Shown one piece after another: positions 24,801 to 34,757 of a stretch of 64,000 bases of DNA. Both the position numbers and the translations under genes were made by a program. Numbering within the stretch: position 1 is the first letter of the stretch; every line of letters begins with the position of its first letter. Location: assembly GCA_914767715.1 (NCBI GenBank), contig OU612073.1, forward strand, positions 14,944,001-15,008,000, read 5' to 3'. Under the pieces are notes generated by a model. It did not search any database. It saw only the letters and a program-made list of their open reading frames with translations, and was not told the DNA's origin. This DNA comes from Membranipora membranacea. Taxonomy: Eukaryota > Bryozoa > Gymnolaemata > Cheilostomatida > Membraniporidae.

Positions 24801-27800
24801 TCTATAATCTATAATCCATATTTTATATTTAAGTTGCCTATCCCTACACAGAGGGAAGACAACTTTTTCCAAACTTTAATTTATGAGTAAAAGTTGTGAT
24901 AGTTCATCTATTTTTTATTTCACAGGCGGAATGAATCGATATAATCATGATGATTATGGCACTGATGCAGCGTTCATAGATTTAGTCATTCGTCGAGCTG
25001 AGTCGGCATGTCAAACAGAGTTCAAAGGCAAATATGACATGCTCCAATTCAACTGTGAACATTTTGTAACATCATGTAAAGGCCTTGGATTCCCTTATGG
25101 ATATTCCTACCAGTTCAAGACTTTTGGAGCGACATCATTCCCTGAACCTTTACCACCAGGCTCTGTAGCTGTAGAATGTGATGTAGCAGAGACAGCCACA
25201 CTAGCTGGAGATATTCAAGCAACAGGTGATGATAAGGATTATGACAACAAAATATCATTAATTGATATGGACTATGCACTGTAGCAGAGCAGATATACTG
25301 ACAACAATCACAGAGTTATACGAGTTATACGAGTTATACGAGTGATATAATTATTCGAACATGATTCAATTATTATGTACAATTGATACTATACGTGACG
25401 TCTAGATCACATCGATGATATCATTATTACAGACAGTACAAAATTCCAATGTCTTTGAAGTTGGCCAGAAATAAACCTCGAAAAGACAGGGTGACTATCC
25501 AAGATTGAATTGTGTAGAAGCAATATTGTGTTCTCATTGACTTACAGTCCACATACGAGGTTGTTTTGTTGGTGACTTGATCGATTGATCAATTTGTCAT
25601 GATAAGTTAGATATCAATTTTCACCTCGACAGAATTCCTCAAAATCAGTTTTTGAAGAAAAGACAACTATCAGCATTTTTTGATGTGGCAACTCCAAAAG
25701 TTTGGTGTTTTGGTATCACAAAGTGTTCTATTTTAAACTGCACTAATCCTATAATTGCTGCAGTACAGCTTTCAATAACCAACCATATTTATTTGCATAA
25801 CAATAGATTTAAACTCAGACCATCATACCATTTTAATAAACACCAGTGTCATTTGAGTTGCCAACCTGGCACATCCGTAACAAAGAACTTGAACTTTATA
25901 ACTTTACACCTTCTCCTATTCTATTTTATATTCTATATGATACAACATGTTAGTAATACTATTGTGATAAATTTGGTATATTTGATATAGATGATTTTTA
26001 ACTTTATTGCAATTTGATGTAAAACTCTAATGACAACGTTAATTATGTAAACACTGCAGTGCCACCTTTTCAAGGATCAAAACTTATAACTGTTAATTAA
26101 TTTGTAGATGACACAACACAATCACAACACGATTCTGTGATCTTAATATACTATCTGATTAATACTTAGCGGCTGAATAAGCTAATGTTTGTAAGTTTAT
26201 AATTATTGCCAGCTTTTATTCGATCTGTTCTATTTGTATGTCACAAGCTTACTATTTATATACCGTTATCAATGTCATGTCATTTTGTTAATTGACCTAT
26301 TTACATACACACACGTTTTAATCACACTTTCCTTATTATACAGGGTACAATAATAAAAGCAAGAAATCACATCACTCTGCTATTGTTGCCATCAATCGGC
26401 CCTCAGCATTAATCCAGCATTGAATTCTGCTGGTCTGTGCAATTTTTACTGTGCTAATATTCACAAGAGTGTTTAACCAGTTTTTATTTGGTGCTATGAA
26501 ACATAAACTAGAGAGAGTTCAAGAATCTGCAACAAAGGTTATTTTACCAGATGTGCCATATCCCGATCGATTCTCTCCGTTTACAGCTAATGATTTTATT
26601 TTAAACCAATCTAACACTAATTCTTAAAAAGATTACCTAGTGACCTAGACAGTGACCACCCGCTATATTCATTAATTGTTTTATTACATCCAGGAGATCT
26701 TCTCCATGTCCTACCAATTTGAGACCATTGAAAACTAAAATTGAAAAGCGTGCCACTACTTTTTTAAGATTTAATAATTATGAATTATTTTAACCAGAGC
26801 ATCGAGCATCTACGGTTAAAACTATTGTCGGCATTCTAATATTATCATATTTGTTACTGCACAAGATACAGGAATATATAAATAAACTTAACTCCCATCA
26901 AAATTGACCAAGTTGTCATTAAAAGTCATCAGCATAACTTCAAAAAGTCCCAACCCAGTTTCTTTATTCTTATCAATAATTAAAAGCATAACACTTTCAA
27001 AAATTGTTACTTATTATCATGAATCCCGAAGGGCAAGGTGATCATAAATGTGTTAAGACTGCACCTCTCTATGCATACCTGAATTTCGCTTCATGTCCAT
27101 TCAATTTTAGCATGAACACAGGTACAACAGATGCATCCCTGTACATTATAAGTCAGTGACTCCCCAGAAAGTTAAATGACAGACACAATCTGATTTATCG
27201 AAATCTGTGTGACCAGCACATTTGGTGTCATCTAACATGTTTTACTACAACCTGTCAATGCATTGCGTTTATTTTCACCTCTAACACTGATATATTTATT
27301 TATTTCAGGATACTGTGACTGGTGAATTAAGAAAGATCATTACCGTTCGCTACGACGTGTCTTCCCTTGCTATAAGACGATCTGTTAACCAATTGCAAGT
27401 CACCATGCATTGTTGCGGTGTGGAGAATTATACTGATTGGCTATCCCCATCTCTCCAGAACAGCAGACATTCTGATTTGGTTCATAGCCAGGATTTCCCA
27501 GAGCTTACTAAAGAACTAAGGTTATTAATTAAACAATCTTGGTTCAATAGAGGGATTTTAGATCAAATCGAGGTCTTTATATAAGGATTAGGCATTGGGC
27601 TAATAGATGTAAGAGAGAGTCTGAGTGGTCTTTTTATTCAAACCTCTAAAAAGGCAATCCGTTGGTTCCCAGCTGTGAGTCAGTGACACCTGCCAATGGT
27701 CTCGTTCCAAAATTGTCAAATTTGCTCAGAAGATTATGGCTTATTCTTATTGAAAAACTCCTGTGTAACCTTCTTAGAAGCAAACTGTCTACTAAAAATT

Positions 27801-28687
27801 CCTCTGAACCAAAATATGAGGGGTGTCATCTGATTTTCGCAATTTCTCTCAAATGAGTTAATTCACCATCACTGTTTTAAATTTCATAGCAAAGAAAGCG
27901 GAGCTGGCAAGAAAGCTTACAGAGGTGTACCTTTTAGTTGCTGTGATCCCCATTCCCTACTGCCCTGTCTGTTCTTTGTAGTGTCGACTCCCGAACAATT
28001 AGATAATCACGATAAAACTCAAGGTATATTTCTGTTGCAGTCTCATCTGTACCTGAATATACTAAATTACCTGCCAAACTTTCTACTAGAACTGTATTAA
28101 GTACAGCTAAGTGCTTTGATAAGGGCATTCATTAAACAAAAATTAGTTTTAACAATTATTCTAACACTGAAAAGACATTCCTCACATTTTAGATGTTGCT
28201 ATCTCTACTATTAACCAGCAGGGATGCAGAACACCACTGATTAAATATGTCCTCAATGTCAGTAGGTACTGGATAGGAATATCCAATATAGTCATTGTCT
28301 TTCTTGAGGTAGGTTTAGAAACTTATATCCATAAGTTTGTATATTTTTATTAACATATTGATACTACGTGACATGATAATGGTCTGGTTTATGAAGATGA
28401 CATATATGATAAGTATGAAACCCTCAGGAGCTGCTCACTCAAACTTTCCTATAAAGAGCTTTGGTAATAATTGTGTAATGCACTGTGAAGCCAAAACCAA
28501 TATCTTATATTAAACAAAAGTCATGACAGTGATGACATTTTTTCCACTATTTTCAAGTTGAAATTATCTCCATACTCAAAATTTATATCAGCAGTTAATT
28601 TGCGTTATCACATTTAAATGATGCTTTTGGTGGTATTTTCAGGTTACACTGTCACTTTCTTCTATCTCCTATGCCCTCAGTCTTTGA
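12882..28687 (+). CDS. peripherin/RDS-ROM1-like tetraspanin, 7 coding exons
   Basis: Exons: 12882-12957, 13281-13431, 13703-13865, 27309-27520, 27890-28023, 28193-28308, 28643-28687. All introns are GT-AG with consistent phases (1,2,0,2,1,0), 897 nt, 298 residues. Exons 1-3 give TM1 (STILIFGPLTVFIPGIIQIL), a short extracellular loop, TM2 (LSLVNIISGVLLLL), an unusually long TM2-TM3 linker with Cys, and TM3 (YYGGTIVLVIALTAVSVL). Exon 4 carries the tetraspanin CCG signature (MHCCGVENYTDW). Exon 5 has the SCC motif in GVPFSCCDPHSLLPC. Exon 6 has the GC motif (QQGCRTPLIKYV) and TM4 runs into exon 7. The GVPFSCC-P-S--PC block, the -INQ-GCR region, the FLEVT end of TM4 and the long TM2-TM3 linker are features of the photoreceptor peripherin-2/ROM1 group. 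The role by family is membrane curvature/organisation. Which tissue uses it here is unknown. Start: first ATG in a TM1-encoding exon. Intron 3 is 13.4 kb and contains another gene. Confidence 0.85.
14984..15020. repeat. perfect hairpin, 17-bp arms, 3-nt loop
   Basis: Arm ACCAGAGACTATAGATA at 14984-15000, loop TAT, then its exact reverse complement at 15004-15020. It lies in tetraspanin intron 3. AGTATC precedes it and ATCACT follows, so the pairing stops sharply at the arm ends. Confidence 0.8.
16652..18142. mobile_element. hAT-like non-autonomous DNA transposon
   Basis: The left end CAGGGCTCTCAACC (from 16652) and the right end GGTTAAGAGCCCTG (to 18142) are inverted repeats with one mismatch in 14 bp. 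They are flanked by 8-bp direct repeats, TCGAAACC (16644-16651) and TCGAAAAC (18143-18150), with one difference. CAGGG-type ends and an 8-bp target duplication are the hallmark of the hAT superfamily. The element is 1491 bp. It has no hAT transposase ORF, but contains a reverse-transcriptase fragment (16767-17063) that must have inserted into it or been captured. Confidence 0.75.
16767..17063 (+). mobile_element. non-LTR retrotransposon fragment (RT C-terminal part)
   Basis: A 98-codon frame. Its centre (YVQRIAGKASQRMYVVKKML, then FKSFVVSLLMYCLPVLHMS and LLRKVFNVAKNLRL) matches the pattern of the region after the reverse-transcriptase catalytic core in LINE ORF2 proteins, where a small helical segment with R-A-RMY and SLL-Y--PV is typical. 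The catalytic DD motif and endonuclease are absent. It sits inside the hAT-like element at 16652-18142. Confidence 0.55.
18465..18492. repeat. perfect 28-bp palindrome
   Basis: CACAGAGTAAGGAT is followed immediately by its exact reverse complement, with no loop. It lies 46 bp left of the P-like transposon target duplication, outside the element. Confidence 0.85.
20183..20667 (+). pseudogene. THAP-domain transposase remnant
   Basis: After an acceptor-like TTATTTAG, the frame from about 20183 gives RFPLKDPELTKI, ATKREGFNAEKSTKLCSDHF and KDSDY. This is the second half of a THAP (C2CH) DNA-binding domain, with its LCS-HF zinc ligands. The first two Cys ligands should be on an upstream exon that I could not find. 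After a stop at 20460 another frame reads GGGLVAVPQSVNDIIKRCES to about 20667. The GGL--PS--V----E pattern occurs near the C-terminus of P/THAP9-type transposases. Both lie within the P-like element. Confidence 0.65.
20909..21160 (+). pseudogene. possible transposase C-terminal remnant
   Basis: An open frame without ATG runs for about 80 codons (ending in VKFLNSVFFKR and a stop), containing SLCEVFTRVFKNR and LRMYATDNEPILALATLPSG. It is Cys-rich and inside the P-like transposon, downstream of the THAP remnant in the same orientation. I do not recognise the domain itself. The assignment rests on position and orientation. Confidence 0.35.
21600..21700 (+). repeat. weak tRNA-derived SINE-like segment
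   Basis: The stretch around 21635-21690 has an A-box-like CAGCAGTGGTGGCGC and, about 30 bases on, a B-box-like GGGTTCAAGG. These resemble the internal Pol III promoter of a tRNA-derived SINE, but both boxes deviate from consensus and no cloverleaf can be folded. Confidence 0.25.
21851..21877. mobile_element. minimal palindromic P-like TIR remnant
   Basis: A 27-bp near-palindrome made of the first 15 bases of the P-like terminal repeat (CATAGAGTTATCCCC) directly joined to the reverse complement of its first 11-12 bases. To its right is GTCGTATC, the same octamer that flanks the 3 kb element 270 bp away. To its left is ACTGTATC. It looks like an element deleted down to its tips, or a product of aborted transposition. 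Confidence 0.65.
22237..25284 (+). CDS. LRAT/NlpC-P60-like domain protein A, 4 exons
   Basis: Exons 22237-22510, 23328-23431, 24192-24369, 24926-25284 (phases 1,0,1), 304 residues. The N-terminus is Ser-rich, then basic (KKGTKEKR) before GDHIYVGAY, the usual start of an LRAT domain. Exon 2 has HLWKHHFLIG, matching the family's catalytic His strand. Exon 4 has NCEHFVTSCKGLG with the catalytic Cys at about residue 229, 119 residues after the His, close to the spacing in LRAT itself. The family acts as thiol acyltransferases/phospholipases. The second His usually found about 12 residues after the first is not visible. The tail is acidic. Exon 2 uses the acceptor TTTATTTGAAG at 23327, because the nearer CAAG sites break the frame. 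The gene lies wholly within tetraspanin intron 3, same strand. AATAAA occurs at 25470. A paralog is at 30670-33584 on the other strand. Confidence 0.85.
22519..22591. mobile_element. 73-bp MITE at the exon 1 splice donor of LRAT gene A
   Basis: Inverted ends CATAGACCTACTAATAATA and its complement enclose an AT-rich loop. The 8-bp flanks are identical: GTATGTAC at 22511-22518 and 22592-22599. Ends starting CATAGA plus an 8-bp duplication match the P-like element 1 kb upstream (shared CATAGA tip), so I infer the same superfamily. The duplicated octamer begins with the GT of the 5' splice site. Confidence 0.8.
24505..24590 (-). repeat. degenerate tRNA-derived SINE head
   Basis: On the minus strand a tRNA-like tract has a B-box-like CTGGGTTCAAGTATCC near 24510-24530 and a diverged A box (CCACTAGTTAGATCA) about 30 bases before it. 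It lies next to a C homopolymer run (about 24476-24490), in the intron between exons 3 and 4 of LRAT gene A. Confidence 0.4.
25318..25345 (+). repeat. short 10-bp tandem repeat
   Basis: GAGTTATACG is repeated about three times, just after the stop of LRAT gene A and so probably in its 3' UTR. Confidence 0.7.
26440..26900 (+). mobile_element. non-LTR retrotransposon 3' fragment
   Basis: Broken plus-strand frames show the tail of a LINE ORF2: HKLERVQESATKVILPDVPY, then in another frame LKRLPSDLDSDHPLYSLI, then SSPCPTNLRPLKTKIEKRAT and FLRFNNYELF. This order (Q--ATK, then RL--L, then the Cys-poor tail) is typical of the end of CR1/L2-type ORF2. Several frameshifts and stops are present. It lies in tetraspanin intron 3, about 0.4 kb before exon 4. 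Confidence 0.6.
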
Positions 28688-28784
28688 AAGAGTTAAAAAC
28701 ACAAAAGAAGCAGTAACACCTGAAAAAAATCTGAATTTAGGCAAACTTATGAGTCAGCAGCTGTACTTTGAGACATTTATATCC

Positions 28785-29995
28785 TCTGTGATCTGTTCAA
28801 ATCAATCATGATTGCAGCGGAGTTAAATCTGTGGCATCACTGAGGAGGCTGAATCATAACTTTCTATTAATATCTAATATGAACACATAGCACTAATAGT
28901 TGGCAGTGAGACTTTTTGGAGAGACAATTCAATTGGTGGTATTGCTTAACAAGAGAAAAGAAGAGAACAGAAAAGTTTATTTAGACAAGGGTGTGGTTTA
29001 TTAAACTTGGTATGATGCTTGGTACCAAGTTTTTCATGATTTTTCATTTGCAAAGAGCTTCATTGCCTGTTTTTCTAAACAAGTTGTATCTTTATAATCC
29101 AAATTTCCGTTTTCCCGGGCTCCTGGACATAGTCCAGAACTTGATAACTGGATGTATATCATGCATATCTCGTGTTTCCCTGCTCTGATATCTTCATTTT
29201 AAAACATATTATTGCAATATTATAACAGACATACATAACACCATTAATTGTATTGAAAATATATTTGGGTGTCGGTGTCCAAGCTTATTTTTTTGCTGTG
29301 AGAGAAGGAAATTACATTCATGCAATCAGGGCTGTATCCATTGGTATTAAAGTGGTAGGGCTAAGGTGGAGTGGGTGCGGGAGTGACGCTGTAGCCCCTT
29401 CCTGTATGGGTTGGGGGTACGGGGGCCCCTCCCAGAATCATTCTCAAATACAGACAGATTTAAGGCATTTCAGCCGATTTCTGGAAGCTATCAACAGGGT
29501 ACTGTGATAAACATTCTTTTGACCTAAGGATATCAAATTATGTCCAAGTGTACTTTTGTATTGTGTGGGCGTGTAGCCTGCTTTTGTTCTGTAGCCATCT
29601 TAGTTTGAGATTCGCTGTAACTATTAACAAAAGCAGCAAGGGGACAATTCACTGCAGTTACTTGACATCTTATGTCACAAGTTGCACACATTGCAATTAA
29701 TGATGACTTCTGAACTTTACAACGTAGAGAAAATGGACAATATCATTAACAAGACAAAGGGCATCTCTGAGCATTTGTTTTGTTAATGATGGAATTTAAT
29801 GGTGTCTGTGTATATCCATTTTAAATTATCGGAATTTTAGAGGTTTTTCCTGACTGCTTTTCAATAAAAACTAACTCTCTGCAATCTTGATACCGGTGTA
29901 GATAGAATTGACTGACATATCATCATCAATCAGTGCTTCTGGAGCGAAATGGTCAACTATACCCGATGAGCCAATACATAATCCTGATGTGACAC
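28785..29995. repeat. dispersed direct repeat, copy 1 (left of LRAT gene B)
   Basis: It shares in order several blocks with 34758-35600: TGTGATCTGTTCAAATCAATCAT, CATC-CTGAGGAGGCT, GAACTTGATAACT, GCAATCTTGA-ACC and CATATCATC. On the minus strand its last part (about 29990-29870) carries a coding-like stretch, also seen in copy 2, but broken here by a 4-base deletion near 29976. It starts 100 bp after the tetraspanin stop codon. Confidence 0.65.
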
Positions 29996-30669
29996 ATTTC
30001 CTGACAAGATATTAATGATTCTGGCTATTACTGATCTTTCTGTGTGAATTTATGTGATGTGTTTGTTGTAGTATGTAGGTGTTTATTGATGGGATATGGA
30101 TATGATAGAATAAAAATAGAGAATATATACTGGGATTTAAATGTGTAATATAATTAATGGTGTGGGCAAAGCCAAGACCAATATGGTTATTTGTTGTTGT
30201 TTGCAAGCAGTTTCTTACCGTTACTATCAGTGCCTGTTCATAGCTCTGATTTTGCAGTTCAAGACTAAAACCTTACCAACTAAGGAGTGGTCCATGAGAT
30301 TGTGAATTGAGATACCCTTATCCATGGATTGATTTTTTGAGCCAACACCCCATGTAAGAAACTGAGTACAATTTTGACAAACGAAAAAATCACACTATGC
30401 ACCATCACAATTTAAGGGAAAAGATAAGATTTCTCTGCAAAGAAAGCAGCCATGTTTATTTTACGGATCAAAATGCTCTCAATTTATGTGTGGAAAGAAA
30501 ATTCTGAAAAATATTTACCGATTTCAAAATCATGGAAACATTAAAATTTGTAGGCCTATTGATATTAGTTTATATATTCTGATGCACCTTACGCATAATA
30601 CTACGGCAGATAAACATCGGGTTATGCTCAAAATTGAGTTGTCACTCGAACAGGTCCGCTGAATATGTA

Positions 30670-33584
30670 TTACACACTCAGCACTGGGTCACTGTCGATG
30701 ATTGAAATTTTGTCATCATCATCATCTGTTGCCTGAATATCACCAGCTAGTGTGGCTGTCTCTGCTGCATCACAGTCTACAGCTACAGATCCTGGTGGTA
30801 AAGGTTCAGGGAATGACTTTATCCCAAATGTCTTGAACTGATAGCAATAACCTTGAGGGACTCCCAGGCCCTTACATGATGTTACAAAATGTTCACAGTT
30901 GAACTTAACCATGTCATATTTTCCTTTGAAGTTTGCTTGACATGCAGACTCAGCTCGACGAATGACTAAGTCTATGTAGTCATCATCAGTCATATAATCC
31001 TCATGATTGTATCGATTCATTCCTCCTGTTAAAAAAGTGATTAATTGAACTGTTTGATCAAAACTTGAATCTGCCAATATCATAAAGTAAAATTCTAGTT
31101 TTGTAAGAGTTGCCTGCTCTCTGTTGAGGACTAGGCTACTGCAAAAATAAGATGATTAATTAGTTAACAGGTCGATTGATAGCCAACTTTTATAAGTTAT
31201 ATGATAATTTTTACAAGCACTCTTCCCACAAAAACATGCAAATCATATGCAAGTTTTATAGAGCAAGGAAAATACCAAAAAACCAAAACAAAATTGCATT
31301 CTTTTTACATACGTTTATAATACTTATCAAAGTCCGTTTGGCTGAATTCCCACTTCGCACCTTCCTCTATTGGTTTCTTTGCAACAACTGACATCTTTCT
31401 TGTGTCTGCATTTGCTATCATTTCTTTAAGACTGCTCATCTTAACAGCTGTGAACTCATAAACAGCAAACTTCCTTTCCAATATCTACAACCATGAGTGA
31501 ACAGCGGATCATTGTGAGGTATCAGAATCTACTAAGATATATCTGGAAATCAACTGATAGGGAATCTCGCATGCAACAGAAACGTGGTATAATGAAAAGG
31601 TCTGTGATATACTTTGTTTTACAATGTTATTTTATCTTAACTAAATAATTTCAAAGTTGAGACCATATACATTGACCAGAGTTTGGAAAGTGACATTTCT
31701 CCGAAATCAATTCAATTTCAAGCAGATTTTTGGCATGAAAACTGCAATAGATACAGCAGCTTCTTCTGATCATGTAAATTACCTCAGCATTGTCCAAATT
31801 TTGAATGCGACCGATGAGAAAATGATGCTTCCACAGATGACCCCATTTTCTTCTACTTTCTCTCATCTTCTTACGTCCTGCAAGATTATTTTTATTTATA
31901 CACATTTTGCATGCTGCTAATTTTCCATGATTGATTGGTCAATTTATCCTCAATTTTAAATCTTGTAAGAGAAGGTATAGGTTACTTTGGAAGCATACCA
32001 CAACCAATTGGTTCACAATGAAAACTCAGTTAGTTACAAAGCCCTCATCTTGACAGTTACATTACAGCGTACTTAAGTCACATGTAGTCGTATATATTGG
32101 GTGATAAGATGGAAATATCACAGCTGGAATAGTCTTACAAAGCTCCTCAAATGGAATTTGATTCCACAACCCCTGTTGCACAATTTGTCTCTGGCTAACC
32201 GGGCTAACCGGGCTAACCAATTGCATCATCTAAGATTGTGGGATTGCGTCAGAACGCAATGTGTTACCAAAAAGTGATAAGTTAGCAGGGATAAAAATCA
32301 AGTGATCTATAAGTGCATGTGCTGCTATCAGTTTCTTAGTAGATGGTTTCAATAATTACTCTGGTCCTGATGCTGGATGACTCATACACTTGAATAGATA
32401 TAACCTACTGTGTAACTGTTAATGTCATATACATGAATAAATGTTCATATACATGTATACACATATCATGTATCCATGTGTATATTTCTTTTGTTTTGTG
32501 TCATGCTGAAAATGCCAGAGGTCAATCCTGAATATACAAAGAAAATTTCTGACCATGACAAAAGATTAGTTGTGAATTTGCAATCGACTTTTCATATCAT
32601 TTGCTGAGAAAACCGTGACAGTCCTTGGTTGAGATGCACTCAGCTTCCAATGTATTCTGAGAGAGGCCTCACATGCACTACTACTGTTGGGCATAGCCTA
32701 TGCTTGCTTTGCTAATGTAGAAAAGCAGAGCTTGCTGGGAAAACTAGCTATGACAAACTTCCGATTGTGGCCCTTAGGCCCGATAGCCAAAGGGAAGGTG
32801 GCACAGGCACATTATATGTTTAAAAAAAATTAAAATCGGATGTCATATCACATGCCACATCCCGAAGCACGGCAGCGAATTATTATTTTGTCTTAATGCC
32901 AAGGCCGCAATGTCTATGCCAGTTGTTCTCTGTTTGCAGGCAGGTCGGAGCACACCTGGGGGCCAACAAAACCCCAGTAGTTGATAGACTGCAGTGGGAA
33001 TCGAACCCACAACCTTAATCACTTACATGTTGAAGGACCAAAGGACCGGCGCTCTAACCAACTCAGCTACCTCCTACTCCTACTGAGCTATAGTTGGAGA
33101 GGCTATCCATCAAAATTGAAATATATCCCAGTATATAGGAAAACTTATGTTGCACATTAGAAATCCCGGCATGTTAAATATAACTATTCATACAAACTAG
33201 AAGTTATGGGTATATTGTGTATAATATTACTGTCAAAGGTGTCTTATTTGATTGTCTTACATAATTTCAGAGTAGTGGTCACATTTGATAGGCCTTAGGC
33301 TGTCAAACTAGCCATGAGAAAAACAGGATCTTACCTAAATGATCCGATATGTAAGCTCCGACATAGATATGATCACCACTTTTCAAATCCTCAACATCAA
33401 TTCTCTTGTTCTTGGTACCTTTCTTGGGCTTTTTTGCACCATCAATATCATCTTTTTCCGTGTTCCTTTTGCGTTTATAAGCAGCTCGAGCCCTCCCTAG
33501 TTTATTTACGACGAAACCTGCAGCAGCAATCTCACCAGAGTTGCCATCCTCATGACCACTGCTGCTGCTGTCTGAGTCAGACAT
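30670..33584 (-). CDS. LRAT/NlpC-P60-like domain protein B, 4 exons
   Basis: Exons in transcription order: 33584-33335, 31877-31783, 31484-31313, 31025-30670, 873 nt, 290 residues, with the same intron phases (1,0,1) as gene A. Conserved with A: GTKNKRIDVEDL, GDHIYVGAY, HLWKHHFLIGRIQNLDNAE, ANADTRK, GMNRYNH, then NCEHFVTSCKGLG with the catalytic Cys, and PEPLPPGSVAV before an acidic tail. The second catalytic His position is again not His. Exon 2 here uses a good acceptor (CTTGCAG), unlike the shifted one in A. The gene lies downstream of the tetraspanin, pointing toward it, so A and B are convergent paralogs. Function by family: acyl transfer between phospholipid and amine/retinoid-like acceptors. 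Substrate unknown. Confidence 0.87.
32190..32220 (+). repeat. short 10-bp tandem repeat
   Basis: GGCTAACCGG repeats about three times, in an intron of LRAT gene B. Confidence 0.65.
32935..33085 (-). mobile_element. tRNA-derived SINE
   Basis: On the minus strand TAGCTGAGTTGGTTAGAGCG (A box) is followed by GGTTCGATTCC (B box), with a 5-bp T-arm stem GTGGG/CCCAC. The segments where the acceptor stem should pair do not match and the anticodon arm is not foldable, so this is a SINE head or tRNA pseudogene, not a working tRNA. It lies in intron 1 of LRAT gene B. Confidence 0.65.
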
Positions 33585-34624
33585 TGCTTGTCACTACTTG
33601 CGGATCTTTTATCAGTCTAACTCTAGATACTTGCACCTTGCTCCTGTCAGTGAAATGTCTGTGAATGTACGTACAATCTTAAACTAATAAATAATAATCT
33701 GACCCTGACAGGTATTTAGTTCCCTGTTTGCTTTTGAGTGGTTTCATACATATAAAAAGATAAAAATAACCTTAGCGCTTCACAAGACTCAGCCATTACC
33801 GGTAAATCATAACCCACCCTGGACAATTGATAGCAAGCAAGCGGCCAAGCGTTACAACAATGATAGACCTATTAGTAAAATGATAAAGATTTGAACGATA
33901 TTTGTCACCTGTATATTGGCATTCCTTTATCGAAACAAAAACAGCATAAATAATTCACATGATGATCAGTCTAATCATTTCCAACCGCGCTGTTGTGACC
34001 CCAAACAGAGAATTTAGCTTGCAAGCTGGTGAAAAATAGATGATGAAAAATTTACCGTAGGTCAGAGTAAGTGATGAGTAGGTCTGGCAACAGATTTGAG
34101 GTTGGCTAAATGTGCTGTAATTCAAGTTTTTTTTCTGCCTGTCGATTGTGACTCTTTCAAGCAGAGAGTATGTTAAACTGAATTACCTCATTAGAAGATG
34201 TAGCAGGAGAGACAGCGATTATGAGCAATTAATTTCGATTTCATCAAAGAATTTAGTGATCGTTTGGTCACATGATAAAACTTTGCAATTGATACAGGCA
34301 ATTTTGGTGTGAATGTAAAATAATTGCAGATGAAACAATAACGAAAGTACGGACGCGTTTCCCAGATAGCTAGGTTAGCTAACATAGGAATCATTCTCCA
34401 AAATCCATAGTTGTAGTTGCGTTTCCACACACAAAGAGTGGGCAACTCTTTCAATTCTTATATTTCCTTTTATTAATACTTGAATTTCCGCGATCATAAA
34501 CTCTAGAAAACGTCAGGGTATGTATGACATACACTCAGGTTGTCGATTGAGTTTATGATTGGTGGCCAATTGGTGTTTGACAGAACAGTTAAACCACCAA
34601 GTAGTAAAATATTTGATAGGTAAA

Positions 34625-34720
34625 TATCTGGTTACACCGGGATTTGAACCTGAGCCTGAGCCTCTCGCGCTGAGCAATCACATACTAGCAGCTCAGCCAT
34701 GCCACCCTGCTGAAGCTTGC
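34625..34720 (-). mobile_element. tRNA-Ser-like SINE head
   Basis: Minus strand: TGGCTGAGCTGC (A-box-like), a long variable-arm-like middle, then GGTTCAAATCCCGGTG (B box). The layout resembles a tRNA with a long variable arm such as Ser or Leu. The acceptor stem does not pair, so it is probably a SINE or pseudogene. Confidence 0.5.
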
Positions 34721-34757
34721 AAATCCCAGTGTGAAATAAACCATGAGTTTGGATGAT

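Noticed and set aside
32935-33085. Functional tRNA gene
   Set aside because: A and B boxes and T stem are present, but acceptor and anticodon stems do not pair, so it is a SINE head or pseudogene.
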